Shown here: one piece after another, positions 1-8,706 of the stretch | How positions within the stretch are numbered: the stretch's first letter is position 1 | Layout: the number at the start of each line of letters is the position of its first letter | Assembly: GCF_041260665.1 (NCBI RefSeq) | Contig: NZ_JBGCCT010000003.1 | Coordinates: 1 to 64,000 of the forward strand | Direction: 5' to 3' | Origin: Catenulispora sp. GP43 | Lineage (GTDB): Bacteria; Actinomycetota; Actinomycetes; Streptomycetales; Catenulisporaceae | Length of the DNA: 64,000 nucleotides | Made by a program: the position numbers and the translations under genes | Notes under the pieces: generated by a model | The model's database searches: none | The model's input: the letters and a program-made list of their open reading frames with translations, nothing else | What the model was told of the DNA's origin: nothing

Positions 1-125
1 CCTGCGGCCGGGCCCCCCCGGCGGGGGGCGCCGCCGGGTTTCGCCCCCGGGGGCGGGCCCCCCCTGGCGGGGCTCCCCCCCTTCATCTGGCCCCCGGGGG
101 GGGGGGCCCCGGGGCCCCCCCGCCT
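1..125. other. G/C homopolymer contig edge
   Basis: This stretch consists almost entirely of runs of G and C with no coding periodicity. It looks like a low-quality assembly end rather than biology. From about 126 the sequence becomes normal, and 126-229 holds no gene that I can support. Confidence 0.6.
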
Positions 126-229
126 CCGCGATCGGATCTTCGTTTCCGACGTGGGAGCCAATACGCATAGCCATGGCCTCCACGCTAACCGCTCGCGCCG
201 ACAGCTCCGCTCAGGACGGTGCGGCAGGG

Positions 230-595
230 CTACCAGAGGCCACCGTGGTGCAGGTTGAAGGCGAACGCCACCGCGGCGATCCCGATCGCACAGACGTTCA
301 CCATCCGTTCGTAGGTGGTGTCGGACGTCAGCTGCGCGTACAAACCGACCACGATCCCCGCCAGGGAGATCCAGCTGCCCAGGATGTGCCCGCCGGTCCA
401 GCCGATCAGAGCGGCGCCGATCACCGCGAGCACCAGGGCGGTCGTGGTCAGGGCCATTTCGGTCGAGTGGCTGCCGATGTGGAATCCGGGGCGTTCCTTG
501 GGGTCCCCCGCGTAGTCCGCGGCGGTCGATCCGGGCCGGCCGGCCACCTCGGGGCCGTAATCGCCGGCGCCCGCGCTGGGCGTCGTCTGCGTCAT
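230..595 (-). CDS. small membrane protein of unknown function
   Basis: A 121-aa protein with a polar, Gly/Pro-rich N-terminal third and three hydrophobic segments (about residues 48-66, 70-88 and 99-113), ending in HHGGLW. An upstream extension to 682 is possible, but the ATG at 595 has GAGGTG six bases before it, so I use that start. It is divergent from rpsF, with 252 bases between them. I do not recognise the family. The three-helix pattern suggests an integral membrane protein, and nothing in it indicates catalysis. Confidence 0.7.
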   Translation of the reverse strand: MTQTTPSAGAGDYGPEVAGRPGSTAADYAGDPKERPGFHIGSHSTEMALTTTALVLAVIGAALIGWTGGHILGSWISLAGIVVGLYAQLTSDTTYERMVNVCAIGIAAVAFAFNLHHGGLW

Positions 596-613
596 GCCTG
601 TCACCTCGCTCAC

Positions 614-642
614 TTGAGCACAGCGGATCACAAACGTAATCG
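614..642 (+). promoter_or_regulatory. candidate promoter of the rpsF operon
   Basis: TTGAGC (614-619) and TAATCG (637-642) are separated by 17 bases, a fair vegetative sigma-factor match. If used, the rpsF mRNA would carry a leader of about 200 nt. The rest of 643-788 shows nothing else clear. This is pattern matching only. Confidence 0.35.
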
Positions 643-787
643 GACCATTACCCAGGATGGGACGAACCGACACGGATTTCAATCCGGACGGCTCGCCGGG
701 GTAACCTTGACCGTTCCCCGAGTGTCAGAGGGCCGGAGTAGCTTCGCCGCAGGCAAGTGATGACGGCACCGATCCGGGGAGACGCGC

Positions 788-842
788 AAAACCCTCCTGC
801 CACGGAGAGACCGTGGCCGCATAGTCCAAAGGAGGTGGGTTA
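788..842 (+). promoter_or_regulatory. candidate RBS-sequestering leader of rpsF (S6:S18 type)
   Basis: CCTCCT at 793-798 is perfectly complementary to the Shine-Dalgarno AGGAGG at 830-835, and flanking ACCC/GGGT can extend the pairing around a bulge. Between them is a hairpin, CCACGG (800-805) with CCGTGG (811-816) and loop AGAGA, followed by CCGC. S6:S18-binding leaders that shut off rpsF translation are known in several bacterial phyla. Assignment to that class here is inference from position and pairing. Confidence 0.5.
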
Positions 843-847
843 CGCAT

Positions 848-1153
848 ATGCGTCAGTACGAAGTCATGGTCATCCTGGACCCGGACCTCGACGAGCGTTC
901 GATCGCCCCGGCCCTCGAGGGATTCCTCAAGGTGATCCGCGATCTGGGCGGCAGCATCGAGAAGAACGACATCTGGGGCCGCCGTCGGCTCGCCTACGAG
1001 ATCAAGACCAAGAGCGGCAAGAAGGTCAGCGAGGGCATCTACGCCGTCGTCGACGTGCAGGCCACGCCGGACGCCGTCAAGGAGTTCGACCGTCAGGCGA
1101 ACCTGTCCGAGACCGTCGTCCGCACCAAGGTCATCCGTCCCGACCAGCGGTAA
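848..1153 (+). CDS. rpsF: 30S ribosomal protein S6
   Basis: A 101-aa S6 protein starting [16 protein letters not shown], with the conserved [10 protein letters not shown] strand. S6 binds the central domain of 16S rRNA as a heterodimer with S18, whose gene lies two genes downstream. The ATG is preceded by AAAGGAGGTGGG. It heads the conserved cluster rpsF-ssb-rpsR-rplI. The Shine-Dalgarno can be masked by the leader structure at 788-842, suggesting feedback by the S6:S18 complex. Confidence 0.97.
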   Translation: MRQYEVMVILDPDLDERSIAPALEGFLKVIRDLGGSIEKNDIWGRRRLAYEIKTKSGKKVSEGIYAVVDVQATPDAVKEFDRQANLSETVVRTKVIRPDQR

Positions 1154-1183
1154 GACACCCGCTCTCACGTTTGAGGACCTGAC

Positions 1184-1828
1184 ATGGCAGGCGAGACCGT
1201 CATCACCGTCGTCGGCAACCTGACCGACGACCCCGAACTGCGCTTCACCCCCTCGGGTGCGGCGGTCGCGAACTTCACCGTCGCGTCCACGCCGCGCACC
1301 CTGGACCGCCAGACCAACGAGTGGAAGGACGGCGACGCGCTGTTCCTGCGCTGCTCGATCTGGCGGCAGGCGGCCGAGAACGTCGCCGAGTCGCTGACCC
1401 GCGGTATGCGGGTGATCGTCTCCGGACGGCTGCGCCAGCGGTCGTACGAGACCAAGGAGGGCGAGAAGCGCACGGTCGTCGAACTGGACGTCGAGGAGAT
1501 CGGCCCGTCGCTGAAGTACGCGACGGCGAAGGTCACCAAGGCCAACCGGCCCGGCGGTCAGGGCGGCGGCGGAGGCGGCGGCGGCTGGAGTGGCAACTCC
1601 GGCGGCGGCGGCAACTCCGGTGGCGGAGGCGGCGGCGGCTGGAGTGGGAACTCCGGCGGTGGCGGCAACTCCGGCGGTGGCGGAGGCGGCGGTTGGGGTG
1701 GGAACTCCGGCGGCGGCGGCAATGGCGGCGGCGGGAACCAGGGCGGCGGCAACGACCCCTGGGCTTCCGGCGGTGGCGGCGGCGGCGACGGCTGGGGCGG
1801 CTACGGCAACGACGAGCCCCCGTTCTAG
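1184..1828 (+). CDS. ssb: single-stranded DNA-binding protein
   Basis: A 214-aa SSB: an N-terminal OB fold (about residues 1-110, beginning [14 protein letters not shown]), a very long glycine-rich linker (about 125-200) and the acidic tip NDEPPF that recruits replication and repair proteins. It coats single-stranded DNA during replication. It sits 30 bases after rpsF in the same operon. The linker is built from three 54-bp units and is longer and more regular than in many SSBs. Confidence 0.96.
   Translation: MAGETVITVVGNLTDDPELRFTPSGAAVANFTVASTPRTLDRQTNEWKDGDALFLRCSIWRQAAENVAESLTRGMRVIVSGRLRQRSYETKEGEKRTVVELDVEEIGPSLKYATAKVTKANRPGGQGGGGGGGGWSGNSGGGGNSGGGGGGGWSGNSGGGGNSGGGGGGGWGGNSGGGGNGGGGNQGGGNDPWASGGGGGGDGWGGYGNDEPPF
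1586..1747 (+). repeat. 54-bp tandem repeat in the ssb linker
   Basis: Three imperfect 54-bp units begin at the Trp codons at 1586, 1640 and 1694. Each encodes an 18-residue W(S/G)[12 protein letters not shown] block. Reading frame is kept because 54 is divisible by three, so copy number could vary without breaking ssb. Confidence 0.85.
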
Positions 1829-1916
1829 GCCTCCTTGTGAACCAGCGCGCCTCGCGCGCCCGGTCCTTCAAACGGACCCTTGAACTCGTAGTGAAGAAGT
1901 AACCAGGAGAGATCCA

Positions 1917-2153
1917 ATGCCTAAGGCACCTCTCCGCAAGCCGAAGAAGAAGGTTTGCGGATTCTGCAAGGACAAGGTCGCGTACGTCGACTACAAGGAC
2001 ACCACGCTGCTCCGGAAGTTCATCTCGGACCGTGGGAAGATCCGCGCGCGTCGCGTGACCGGCAACTGCACCCAGCACCAGCGCGACGTCGCCGTGGCCG
2101 TGAAGAACAGCCGTGAGATGGCGCTGCTGCCCTACACCAGCACCACCCGCTAG
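1917..2153 (+). CDS. rpsR: 30S ribosomal protein S18 (zinc-binding form)
   Basis: A 78-aa S18. Cys14 and Cys17 (CGFC) plus Cys51 and His54 (CTQH) match the zinc-binding C+ form of S18. Actinobacteria often also carry a zinc-free paralogue under Zur control, but none is in this window. Its partner S6 is encoded upstream. ATG follows AGGAGAGATCC. The 88 bases after ssb contain a GGTCC/GGACC dyad but no gene. Confidence 0.96.
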   Translation: MPKAPLRKPKKKVCGFCKDKVAYVDYKDTTLLRKFISDRGKIRARRVTGNCTQHQRDVAVAVKNSREMALLPYTSTTR

Positions 2154-2171
2154 GAAGGGGGAGGAAGAGAA

Positions 2172-2627
2172 ATGGCTACCACGAAGCTCATCCTCACCCA
2201 CGAGGTCGGCGGTCTCGGCGAGCCCGGCGACGTCGTCGAGGTCAAGGGCGGCTACGCCCGCAACTACCTCGTCCCGCGCGGCTACGCGATCGCGTGGACC
2301 CGCGGCGGCGAGAAGCAGATCGAGCTGATCCGCAAGGCCCGCAAGGTCCGCACGGTCCGCGACCTGGCCCACGCCACCGAGCTCAAGGGCGAGCTGGAGG
2401 GCCTGAAGGTCCGTCTGGCCACCCGCGCCGGCGAGTCCGGCCGGCTGTTCGGCGGCGTGACCGTCGCCGACGTGGCCGACGCGGTCAAGCGCGCCGGCGG
2501 CCCGGACGTGGACAAGCGCCGGATCGAGATCGGGAACCCGATCAAGACCGTCGGCGCCCACACCGTCGCGGTCCGGCTGCACCCCGAGGTGCAGGCGAAG
2601 GTGGAAATCACCGTCGTCGCCGCCTGA
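2172..2627 (+). CDS. rplI: 50S ribosomal protein L9
   Basis: A 151-aa L9 with the usual two globular domains joined by a long helix. The N-terminal rRNA-binding domain carries the signature [13 protein letters not shown] near residues 27-39, and the C-terminal domain ends VEITVVAA. L9 binds 23S rRNA near the L1 stalk base and helps frame maintenance. It is 18 bases after rpsR, with GGGGGAGG before the ATG. Two hairpins follow its stop. Confidence 0.96.
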   Translation: MATTKLILTHEVGGLGEPGDVVEVKGGYARNYLVPRGYAIAWTRGGEKQIELIRKARKVRTVRDLAHATELKGELEGLKVRLATRAGESGRLFGGVTVADVADAVKRAGGPDVDKRRIEIGNPIKTVGAHTVAVRLHPEVQAKVEITVVAA

Positions 2628-2640
2628 GAACCTTCTCGGG

Positions 2641-2665
2641 ATGGTCCGGATATCCTCCGGACCAT
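2641..2665 (+). terminator. hairpin just after rplI
   Basis: ATGGTCCGGA (2641-2650) and TCCGGACCAT (2656-2665) form a perfect 10-bp stem with a 5-base loop, 13 bases past the rplI stop. No T-run follows. It may attenuate or stabilise the 3' end ahead of the stronger hairpin at 2696. Confidence 0.5.
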
Positions 2666-2695
2666 CCTCGAAGGCTCAACGGAACTGTTTTACAC

Positions 2696-2733
2696 AACCG
2701 CTCCGCCGCAGCTCAAACGCGGCGGAGCGGTTT
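2696..2733 (+). terminator. terminator of the rpsF-rplI operon
   Basis: AACCGCTCCGCCGC (2696-2709) pairs with GCGGCGGAGCGGTT (2719-2732) in a perfect 14-bp stem with a 9-base loop, followed by TTGT. The position between rplI and the next gene fits operon termination. Confidence 0.75.
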
Positions 2734-2783
2734 GTCGTACCTGACGTTTGCTTAGTGACGCAAGCACCTGGTTGACTTCGCTC

Positions 2784-4403
2784 ATGCATGCCCCTTCCCG
2801 CCGCCAATCGCTGCTGATCCTCGGCAGCCTCGGCCTGGCTGCCGCCGCCGGCGGCGCCTACATGCTGGAGAATCACGGCGGCGACAAATCCTCGAAGCCG
2901 ACCGCGTTCGGCCGCGGCCGCAGCCGCGGCGGCGCCCAGGACGACATCAACGAGGGCCTCGAGGGCCAGACGAACAACGCGACCGGCGAGACCGTCCCGA
3001 CCCTGGCGCTGGCGCTGGCCGACGACGGCGCCTGGCGGCCGGACGCGGAGGGCTTCCAGGCCGTCGACGACGAGGGCCACCAGATCAAGGGCTACGCCTC
3101 GGCGACCAGCATCAACGTCGGGGAGTCCATCGACTTCCACGTCAGCGTGCGTCCGGTGCAGGGCTTCAAGGTCAAGGTCTACCGGCTCGGCCGCAGCAGC
3201 ACCGGCAAGGGCTCCGAGCTGATCTTCACCAGCCCCCGGATCAGCGGGACGGCGCAGGCTCCGGCCAAGGTCGTCGAGCCCACCCGGACCGTGGTGGCGC
3301 CGTGGAAGCTGTCGTACACGCTGAACGTCCCGAACACCTGGCGCGGCGGCCTGTACGTCGCGACCCTGGAGTCCGACGACAAGTACCGGAGCTGCGTCCC
3401 GTTCGTGGTCCGCGAGGACGGCAAGGCGGCCGACCTGCTGGTGGTGCTGCCGTTCACCACGTACCAGGCGTACAACATGTACCCGATCGACAAGCAGCTC
3501 GGGTCCAGCCTCTACAACGCCTACCAGCCCGACGGCAAGGAGGGCGGCGCCGACATCTGCTCGACCCGGGTCTCCTTCGACCGGCCCTACCACCAGGACG
3601 GGCTGCCCCGGCTGTTCGAGCTCGACCAGGCCTTCGCGCAGTGGGCAGAGGCGCAGCCCTACACGATCTCCTACGCCTCGAGCATCGACCTGCACGCCGG
3701 CCGGATCGACCCGACGAAGTACAAGGCGCTGGTGTTCTCAGGCCACGACGAATACTGGTCGCCGCAGATGCGCACCGTGCTCCAAGGTGCGCTCACCGAG
3801 GGTGTCAGTGCCGCGTTCATGGCCGCGAACAACGTCTACTGGAACATCCGCCTGGACACCTCGGACGGCGGCTCCCCGTACCGGCAGGTGACCTGCTACA
3901 AGCGGCACGAGGACCCGGCGGCGAAGGGCGGTGTGGCGCCCACGGTGCTGTGGCGCGACCTGAACCAGCCCGAGCAGCAGACGCTGGGGTCGATGTACAC
4001 CGCGATCATCACGGACGCGCAGCCGCAGCCGCTGGTGGTGAGCCAGACCGGGCACTGGTTCTGGGCCGGGACCTCGCTCAAGGACGGGGACCAGATCCCG
4101 CACCTGGTGGCCGGGGAGGCCGACAAGGTGTTCCCGCATGTGAAGGGCGGGCCGAAGGCCACGGTGCTGGCGTCGTCGCCGTTCACCGCCGAGGGGCCGA
4201 AGAACCAGCCGGTGACGGACACGCAGCAGACGGTGCTGTGTCAGTACCCGTCGGGGGCGTGGGTGTTCGACGCGGGGACGTTCCACTGGAACCACGGGCT
4301 TTCCACCCCGGGATTCGCCGATCCGCGGATCCAGCGCGCGACGCGGAACCTGCTGGACCGGATGACGGGGAAGTCGGGGAAGTCGGGGAAGACCGGGGCG
4401 TAG
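2784..4403 (+). CDS. Tat-exported N,N-dimethylformamidase beta-like protein
   Basis: A 539-aa exported protein. The N-terminus has a twin-arginine-like signal (Arg6-Arg7 in SRRQSLLI, then an Ala/Gly-rich hydrophobic core), suggesting folding before export. Most of the chain resembles the C-terminal domain of the N,N-dimethylformamidase large subunit, with landmarks VLPFTTYQAYN, FSGHDEYWSPQM and FHWNHGL. A TTG start at 2748 is possible, but ATG 2784 places the signal correctly. No small subunit gene is nearby, so amidase activity is not established. It stands alone between two housekeeping blocks. Confidence 0.75.
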   Translation: MHAPSRRQSLLILGSLGLAAAAGGAYMLENHGGDKSSKPTAFGRGRSRGGAQDDINEGLEGQTNNATGETVPTLALALADDGAWRPDAEGFQAVDDEGHQIKGYASATSINVGESIDFHVSVRPVQGFKVKVYRLGRSSTGKGSELIFTSPRISGTAQAPAKVVEPTRTVVAPWKLSYTLNVPNTWRGGLYVATLESDDKYRSCVPFVVREDGKAADLLVVLPFTTYQAYNMYPIDKQLGSSLYNAYQPDGKEGGADICSTRVSFDRPYHQDGLPRLFELDQAFAQWAEAQPYTISYASSIDLHAGRIDPTKYKALVFSGHDEYWSPQMRTVLQGALTEGVSAAFMAANNVYWNIRLDTSDGGSPYRQVTCYKRHEDPAAKGGVAPTVLWRDLNQPEQQTLGSMYTAIITDAQPQPLVVSQTGHWFWAGTSLKDGDQIPHLVAGEADKVFPHVKGGPKATVLASSPFTAEGPKNQPVTDTQQTVLCQYPSGAWVFDAGTFHWNHGLSTPGFADPRIQRATRNLLDRMTGKSGKSGKTGA

Positions 4404-4765
4404 CCCGGCGCCCAGGCCCGGCGCTTAGCAAAACCCAGGGGCCCCGAGCAAGATTCTTCCAGGAAAATTTTTCTCCACAGCCGGTGGACGAATCGGCGAC
4501 GCTCCCGTGCACGTCAGAGCTTCACGATCAGTCGATGGTCAGATTATTCACAGGGGGCTTCCACACTCTGTCCCCAGGTACGTCGGCGTGTCTCCACAGC
4601 TTTCCCCAGGTTTTCCACAGGTTATCCACAGGGTGTGTGGACGACCGCCTCGACCCGGGGGGCGCGGTTCCGTACCGTGGAGGCTTCAAGGCTGTGGGGA
4701 CCCGTCAGGTACAAAAGACATACAGGGTTTCGCGGGTGTAGCGGCACGGGCAAGGGAGGCGGGTA
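4404..4765. other. intergenic region upstream of dnaB
   Basis: A 362-base gap without a gene I can support. It contains a cluster of DnaA-box-like sequences, described separately. CATACA near 4720 is a possible -10 element for dnaB. The Shine-Dalgarno GGGAGG lies just before the dnaB ATG. Confidence 0.6.
4544..4642. promoter_or_regulatory. cluster of DnaA-box-like sites
   Basis: Within 100 bases are TTATTCACA (4544-4552), GTCTCCACA (4590-4598), TTTTCCACA (4611-4619), the perfect consensus TTATCCACA (4622-4630) and the inverted core TGTGGAC (4636-4642). TTCTCCACA at 4471-4479 is a further weak match. Such density is expected for a DnaA-binding region. Because dnaA and dnaN are not adjacent, I read it as DnaA control of dnaB or DnaA titration rather than the chromosomal origin. 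Confidence 0.55.
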
Positions 4766-6148
4766 ATGAGCATCGACGACCTCCCGTACACCGCCGACGA
4801 GGCCTACCAGGGCGGCTTCGAGCGCACGCCGCCGCAGGACATCCCGGCCGAGCAGTCGGTGCTGGGCGGCATGCTCCTGTCCAAGGACGCCATCGCCGAG
4901 GTCATCGAAGTCATCAAGCCCATCGACTTCTACAAGCCGGCGCACGAGGCCGTCTTCGGCGCCATCCTGGAGCTCTACGGCCGCGGCGAACCGGCCGACC
5001 CGGTCACCGTCGCCGCGCTGCTGACCAAGAAGGGCGACATCAACCGCATCGGCGGCGCGCCCTATCTGCACACCCTGATCAACTCGGTCCCCACCGCCGC
5101 GAACGCCGGCTACTACGCCGAGATCGTCAAGGAACGGGCGGTCCTGCGCCGCCTGGTCGAGGCGGGCACCCGCATCGTCCAGATGGGCTACAGCACCGAC
5201 GGCAGCGACGTCGAGCAGATCGTCGACGCGGCCCAGCAGGAGATGTACAACGTCACCGAGGCGCGCACCAGCGAGGACTTCGTCCCCCTGGCCGACGCCA
5301 TGGAGGGCGCCCTCGACGAGATCGAGTCGATCTCCAACCGCTCCGGCCAGATGACCGGCGTGCCCACCGGCTTCCACGACCTGGACGCGCTGACGATGGG
5401 CCTGCACCCGGGGCAGATGGTGATCATCGCGGCGCGCCCGGCCATCGGCAAGTCGACCCTCGGCCTGGACCTGGCCCGCAGCTGCTCCATCAAGAACGGC
5501 CTGACCTGCGTCATCTTCTCCCTCGAAATGGGCCGCAACGAGATCATCATGCGCCTGCTGTCCGCCGAGGCCCGCGTCGCCCTGCACCACATGCGCAGCG
5601 GCACCATGACCGACGAGGACTGGGCCCGCCTGGCCCGCCGCATGGGGCCGGTCTCCGAGGCGCCGCTGTTCATCGACGACTCGCCGAACATGTCGATGAT
5701 GGAGATCCGCGCCAAGGCGCGGCGCCTGAAGCAGCGCCACAACCTGCAGCTGGTGATCATCGACTACATGCAGCTGATGCAGCACAGCGCGGCCAACTCC
5801 AAGCGCCCCGACAACCGCCAGCAGGAGGTCTCGGAGATCTCCCGCTCGCTGAAGCTGCTGGCCAAGGAACTCGAAGTCCCGGTCATCGCCATCAGCCAGC
5901 TGAACCGCGGCCCCGAACAGCGCACCGACAAGCGCCCGATGATGAGCGACCTGCGCGAGTCCGGCTCCCTGGAGCAGGACGCGGACGTCATCATCCTGCT
6001 GCACCGCGAGGACGCCTACGAGCGGGAGTCGCCGCGCGCCGGCGAGGCGGACCTGATCGTGGCCAAGCACCGTAACGGTCCGACCGCGAACATCACGGTG
6101 GCGTTCCAGGGGCATTACTCGCGGTTCGTGGACATGGCTCAGAGCTGA
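4766..6148 (+). CDS. dnaB: replicative DNA helicase DnaB
   Basis: A 460-aa DnaB, the hexameric 5'-3' helicase at the replication fork. The N-terminal domain includes PPQDIPAEQSVLGGMLL, where primase would contact. The RecA-like C-terminal domain has Walker A ARPAIGKST and Walker B-type LVIIDYMQLM, followed by the arginine-rich finger region. No intein is present, unlike some actinobacterial dnaB genes. It is preceded by GGGAGG. It keeps the usual neighbourhood with rpsF-rplI, although an exported protein gene intervenes. Confidence 0.97.
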   Translation: MSIDDLPYTADEAYQGGFERTPPQDIPAEQSVLGGMLLSKDAIAEVIEVIKPIDFYKPAHEAVFGAILELYGRGEPADPVTVAALLTKKGDINRIGGAPYLHTLINSVPTAANAGYYAEIVKERAVLRRLVEAGTRIVQMGYSTDGSDVEQIVDAAQQEMYNVTEARTSEDFVPLADAMEGALDEIESISNRSGQMTGVPTGFHDLDALTMGLHPGQMVIIAARPAIGKSTLGLDLARSCSIKNGLTCVIFSLEMGRNEIIMRLLSAEARVALHHMRSGTMTDEDWARLARRMGPVSEAPLFIDDSPNMSMMEIRAKARRLKQRHNLQLVIIDYMQLMQHSAANSKRPDNRQQEVSEISRSLKLLAKELEVPVIAISQLNRGPEQRTDKRPMMSDLRESGSLEQDADVIILLHREDAYERESPRAGEADLIVAKHRNGPTANITVAFQGHYSRFVDMAQS

Positions 6149-6169
6149 GTCAGGGTACTTCGAGCTCCG

Positions 6170-6790
6170 TCACAGGAAATCGCGCCAGAACGGCACCGTC
6201 ACCTGCGGATCCGCGTGATCGTCCCAGTTCAGGCCTTGGCCGCCGAACTCCTGCTGGACGTAGTCCAGCAGGTTGAGGCCGTAGCAGATGATGTCGGTCT
6301 GCCACACCGACAGCACCGGGTGGCCGAAGCTGCCGTGTCCGGCCGGCAGGAATCGGTGCCCGTACACCGGGACCAGTACCGGGACCTGCGTTAGCGCCTC
6401 GCGCGCGATCGCGAGCGCGGCGTCCATGGCGTCCGGACGGGGGCCCCAGGCATCGTCCCAAAAGGCATTCTGCTCGACGTCGAACAGCACGCCTTCGGTC
6501 GGCCGGTCCAGCTGATCCCGGAGTTTGGCGCGGTCTCCGTCACGCCAGTCCGGCCACGGCTCGCGCCAGGTGCTGATGACGCCGGGCGGGTCGCTGTGCG
6601 GGATGCTCACTGGCAGGCCGGCTGCCAGGAAGGCCCGGTGGTCGTCGGCGAACCGGAAGGCGAACTCGTCCTCGATCCGGGTGAACTCCGCGGAGGTCAG
6701 CCCGGGTTCGATCACCCACTCGGTCCCGGCCAGCCCGGCCAATCGCCGGGCCGCCTCGGTCCCCAGTTCCGTACCTTCGTCGGCGGTCAC
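6170..6790 (-). CDS. SMI1/KNR4 (SUKH)-like protein
   Basis: A 206-aa soluble protein. The segment GLTSAEFTRIEDEFAFRFAD followed by DHRAFLAAGLPV matches the opening helices of SMI1/KNR4 family proteins, and FDVEQNAFW and GHPVLSVWQTDII are typical of an actinomycete subgroup. SUKH proteins include immunity proteins for toxins, but no toxin is adjacent, so an immunity role is unproven. It is convergent with dnaB, with 21 bases between the stops. Confidence 0.7.
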   Translation of the reverse strand: MTADEGTELGTEAARRLAGLAGTEWVIEPGLTSAEFTRIEDEFAFRFADDHRAFLAAGLPVSIPHSDPPGVISTWREPWPDWRDGDRAKLRDQLDRPTEGVLFDVEQNAFWDDAWGPRPDAMDAALAIAREALTQVPVLVPVYGHRFLPAGHGSFGHPVLSVWQTDIICYGLNLLDYVQQEFGGQGLNWDDHADPQVTVPFWRDFL

Positions 6791-6819
6791 CCGCCAACCC
6801 TAGCGATTTGGCCGCCCGT

Positions 6820-7403
6820 CTAGCCGCGGACGACGATGCCCGTCCACTCCGTGGGGGCACCGCCGTCCAGGGTGAAGCCCGGGTAGTTGAGGCCGTCGGT
6901 CGCGGCGGGGTGGGTCTTCTCCAGCAGGGTGACGAGGTTGTCGAGCACGCCGGGCTGGTTCAGCTTGTCCTGCGACATCCGGCCGTTGCTGAGGCGGACC
7001 AGGCCGAACGTGTCGTGCTCACGGGCCGCCTCGTCGACCAGGGCGATCAGGTTCAGGGTCTTCGCATCGATCTTGGCGCCCCCGCTCATCAGCGGCTGGA
7101 CCCGGGCGATCCACTCGGCTTGGCAGTCGGCATCTTGGCCGTGGATATCTCGCCGCCGGTGCCGACCAGGTCCGAGATCGTGTGGCCGGTCGTGGACGGT
7201 CCCGCCGAACTGCTGCTGCCCGTCAAGGGGGCGGAGGGGGCCGAGGGGGCCGTCGCGGCCGAAGTCGCCGTCGAAGCGGCGGACGTCGACGCGGAGGCCG
7301 ACGCGGTCACCGTCGCCGAGGTGCTCGGCGCCGGCTGGCCCGCGGCCGCCGCCGACGACGACTTCGAGCTGGAGCATCCAGCCAGGACCATGACAACAGC
7401 CAT
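6820..7403 (-). pseudogene. frameshifted lipoprotein at the end of the MacB-type operon
   Basis: One protein is split over two frames. The N-terminal part (from ATG 7403) begins MAVVMVLAGCSSSK, a lipoprotein signal with lipobox LAGC, then a Ser/Ala/Thr-rich linker to about 7133. The conserved part continues in another frame with DCQAEWIARVQPLMSGG and ends TEWTGIVVRG at 6820. Adding one base near 7133 (reading KMP then DCQAEW) restores a protein of about 194 aa. It starts 4 bases after the permease stop and is the last gene of the operon. Genuine decay and a sequencing error are both possible. Confidence 0.7.
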
Positions 7404-7407
7404 ACCC

Positions 7408-8706
7408 TCACACAGTCGCCAAAGCCTCCGTGGGCGGCAGCCGCGAAGCGCGCACCGCCGGGTGCACCCCGGCCAGGACGCCGACCGCGAGCGCGGCCGC
7501 GACCCCGCCCGCGACGGCTTCGGCGGGGATGACGGCGGGCCAGTTCCGCGACATCGCGTAGCCGGCGGTGCCCAGGATGCCCACCGCGGCGCCGGCCACG
7601 CCGCCCATCAGGCACAGAAGGACCGATTCGGTGAGGAACTGGCCTCTGACCTGGCGGCGGGTGGCTCCGAGGGCGCGGCGCAGGCCGATCTCCCGGCGGC
7701 GTTCGAGGACTGAGACGATCATCGTGTTGGCGACGCCGACCGCGCCGACCAGCAGGGCCACGCCGGCCAGGCCGAGGAAGAGGCCGGACAGGGCGGTCTC
7801 GGTCAGCTGCTTGGCGGCCAGAGCCGCGGAGGGCTGGCTGACCACGATCTGGCCCGGGTTCTGCGCGTACATCGTGGCGGCCAGGACGGATTGGACCGCG
7901 TAGATCTGCGATTCCTGGACTCGTGCGTACAGCTGCGTCGGGTGCTCGTCGAAGGCCAGGTAGTGGCGGGCCGCGTCCCAGCCCACGATGACGGACTGCT
8001 GGATCTCGGGCGTGAGGGGGCTGGCCGTGAAGATGCCGACCACGGTGAACGCCTGGGAGCCGATCCAGATCTGCGGCGCGGGTTCGCCCTGCGGGAGGGT
8101 GGTGATGCCCAGCCAGGTGGCGGCCACGGAGCCGAGGACGACAGTGGGGAACGCTTCGTCCGAGGCGTTCAGGTAGCGCCCGGCGGCGAGGTTGGCTCCG
8201 ATCACCGCGGGCAGGTCGTAGCCCTTGGCAGCCAGGGCGGTGATCCCCGAGCTCTCCTGGGCCGGGATGGCCTGAGAGCGGCGTACCTCGGCCTGGGTGT
8301 TGCCGACCTCGGCGACCTTCTCGACCGGGGGGATCCTGGCGACCATGGCGTCGGCCGTCTTCGGCACCGGCGGCAAAGTCTGGGTCTGCTGGTCGACCAC
8401 GGCCTGGGCGCTGAGCAGGTTCGTGCCCAGGGCGGAGAGCTGGTCGGTCAGGGCTCGTTGGGACGAAGCCGGGATGCCGACGACCATGATCACGGTGGCG
8501 ATCCCGATCGAGATGCCCAGGGAGGACAGCACGGCTCGCATCCGGCGGGTGCGCGGGCCGAGCAGGCCCAGGAGCAGGATGTCGGCCGGATTGAGGCGCA
8601 CGGGCTGGCGCGCGGGAGCGGAACGGACGGTGCGCGCGGTACGAGCGGCGCCGGCCGGGTCCGCGCCACGGCGGGGCGCTGACGGGTGGCGATCCGAGCG
8701 GGTCAC
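7408..8706 (-). CDS. MacB/FtsX-type ABC transporter permease
   Basis: A 432-aa permease with one membrane helix near residues 60-85 ([18 protein letters not shown]), a large extracytoplasmic MacB_PCD-like domain, and three C-terminal helices in an FtsX domain containing [15 protein letters not shown]. This topology is typical of MacB-type mechanotransmission transporters. Its GTG start overlaps the ATPase stop as GTGA, so translation is coupled. With the adaptor and ATPase it forms a probable exporter or envelope-stress device; the substrate is unknown. Confidence 0.9.
   Translation of the reverse strand: MTRSDRHPSAPRRGADPAGAARTARTVRSAPARQPVRLNPADILLLGLLGPRTRRMRAVLSSLGISIGIATVIMVVGIPASSQRALTDQLSALGTNLLSAQAVVDQQTQTLPPVPKTADAMVARIPPVEKVAEVGNTQAEVRRSQAIPAQESSGITALAAKGYDLPAVIGANLAAGRYLNASDEAFPTVVLGSVAATWLGITTLPQGEPAPQIWIGSQAFTVVGIFTASPLTPEIQQSVIVGWDAARHYLAFDEHPTQLYARVQESQIYAVQSVLAATMYAQNPGQIVVSQPSAALAAKQLTETALSGLFLGLAGVALLVGAVGVANTMIVSVLERRREIGLRRALGATRRQVRGQFLTESVLLCLMGGVAGAAVGILGTAGYAMSRNWPAVIPAEAVAGGVAAALAVGVLAGVHPAVRASRLPPTEALATV

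Noticed and set aside
1558-1752. Proline-rich minus-strand ORF
   Set aside because: It is the antisense of the glycine-rich ssb linker and has no independent support.
4471-4642. Chromosomal origin oriC
   Set aside because: DnaA boxes are present, but dnaA, dnaN and rpmH are not adjacent and no AT-rich unwinding element is evident.
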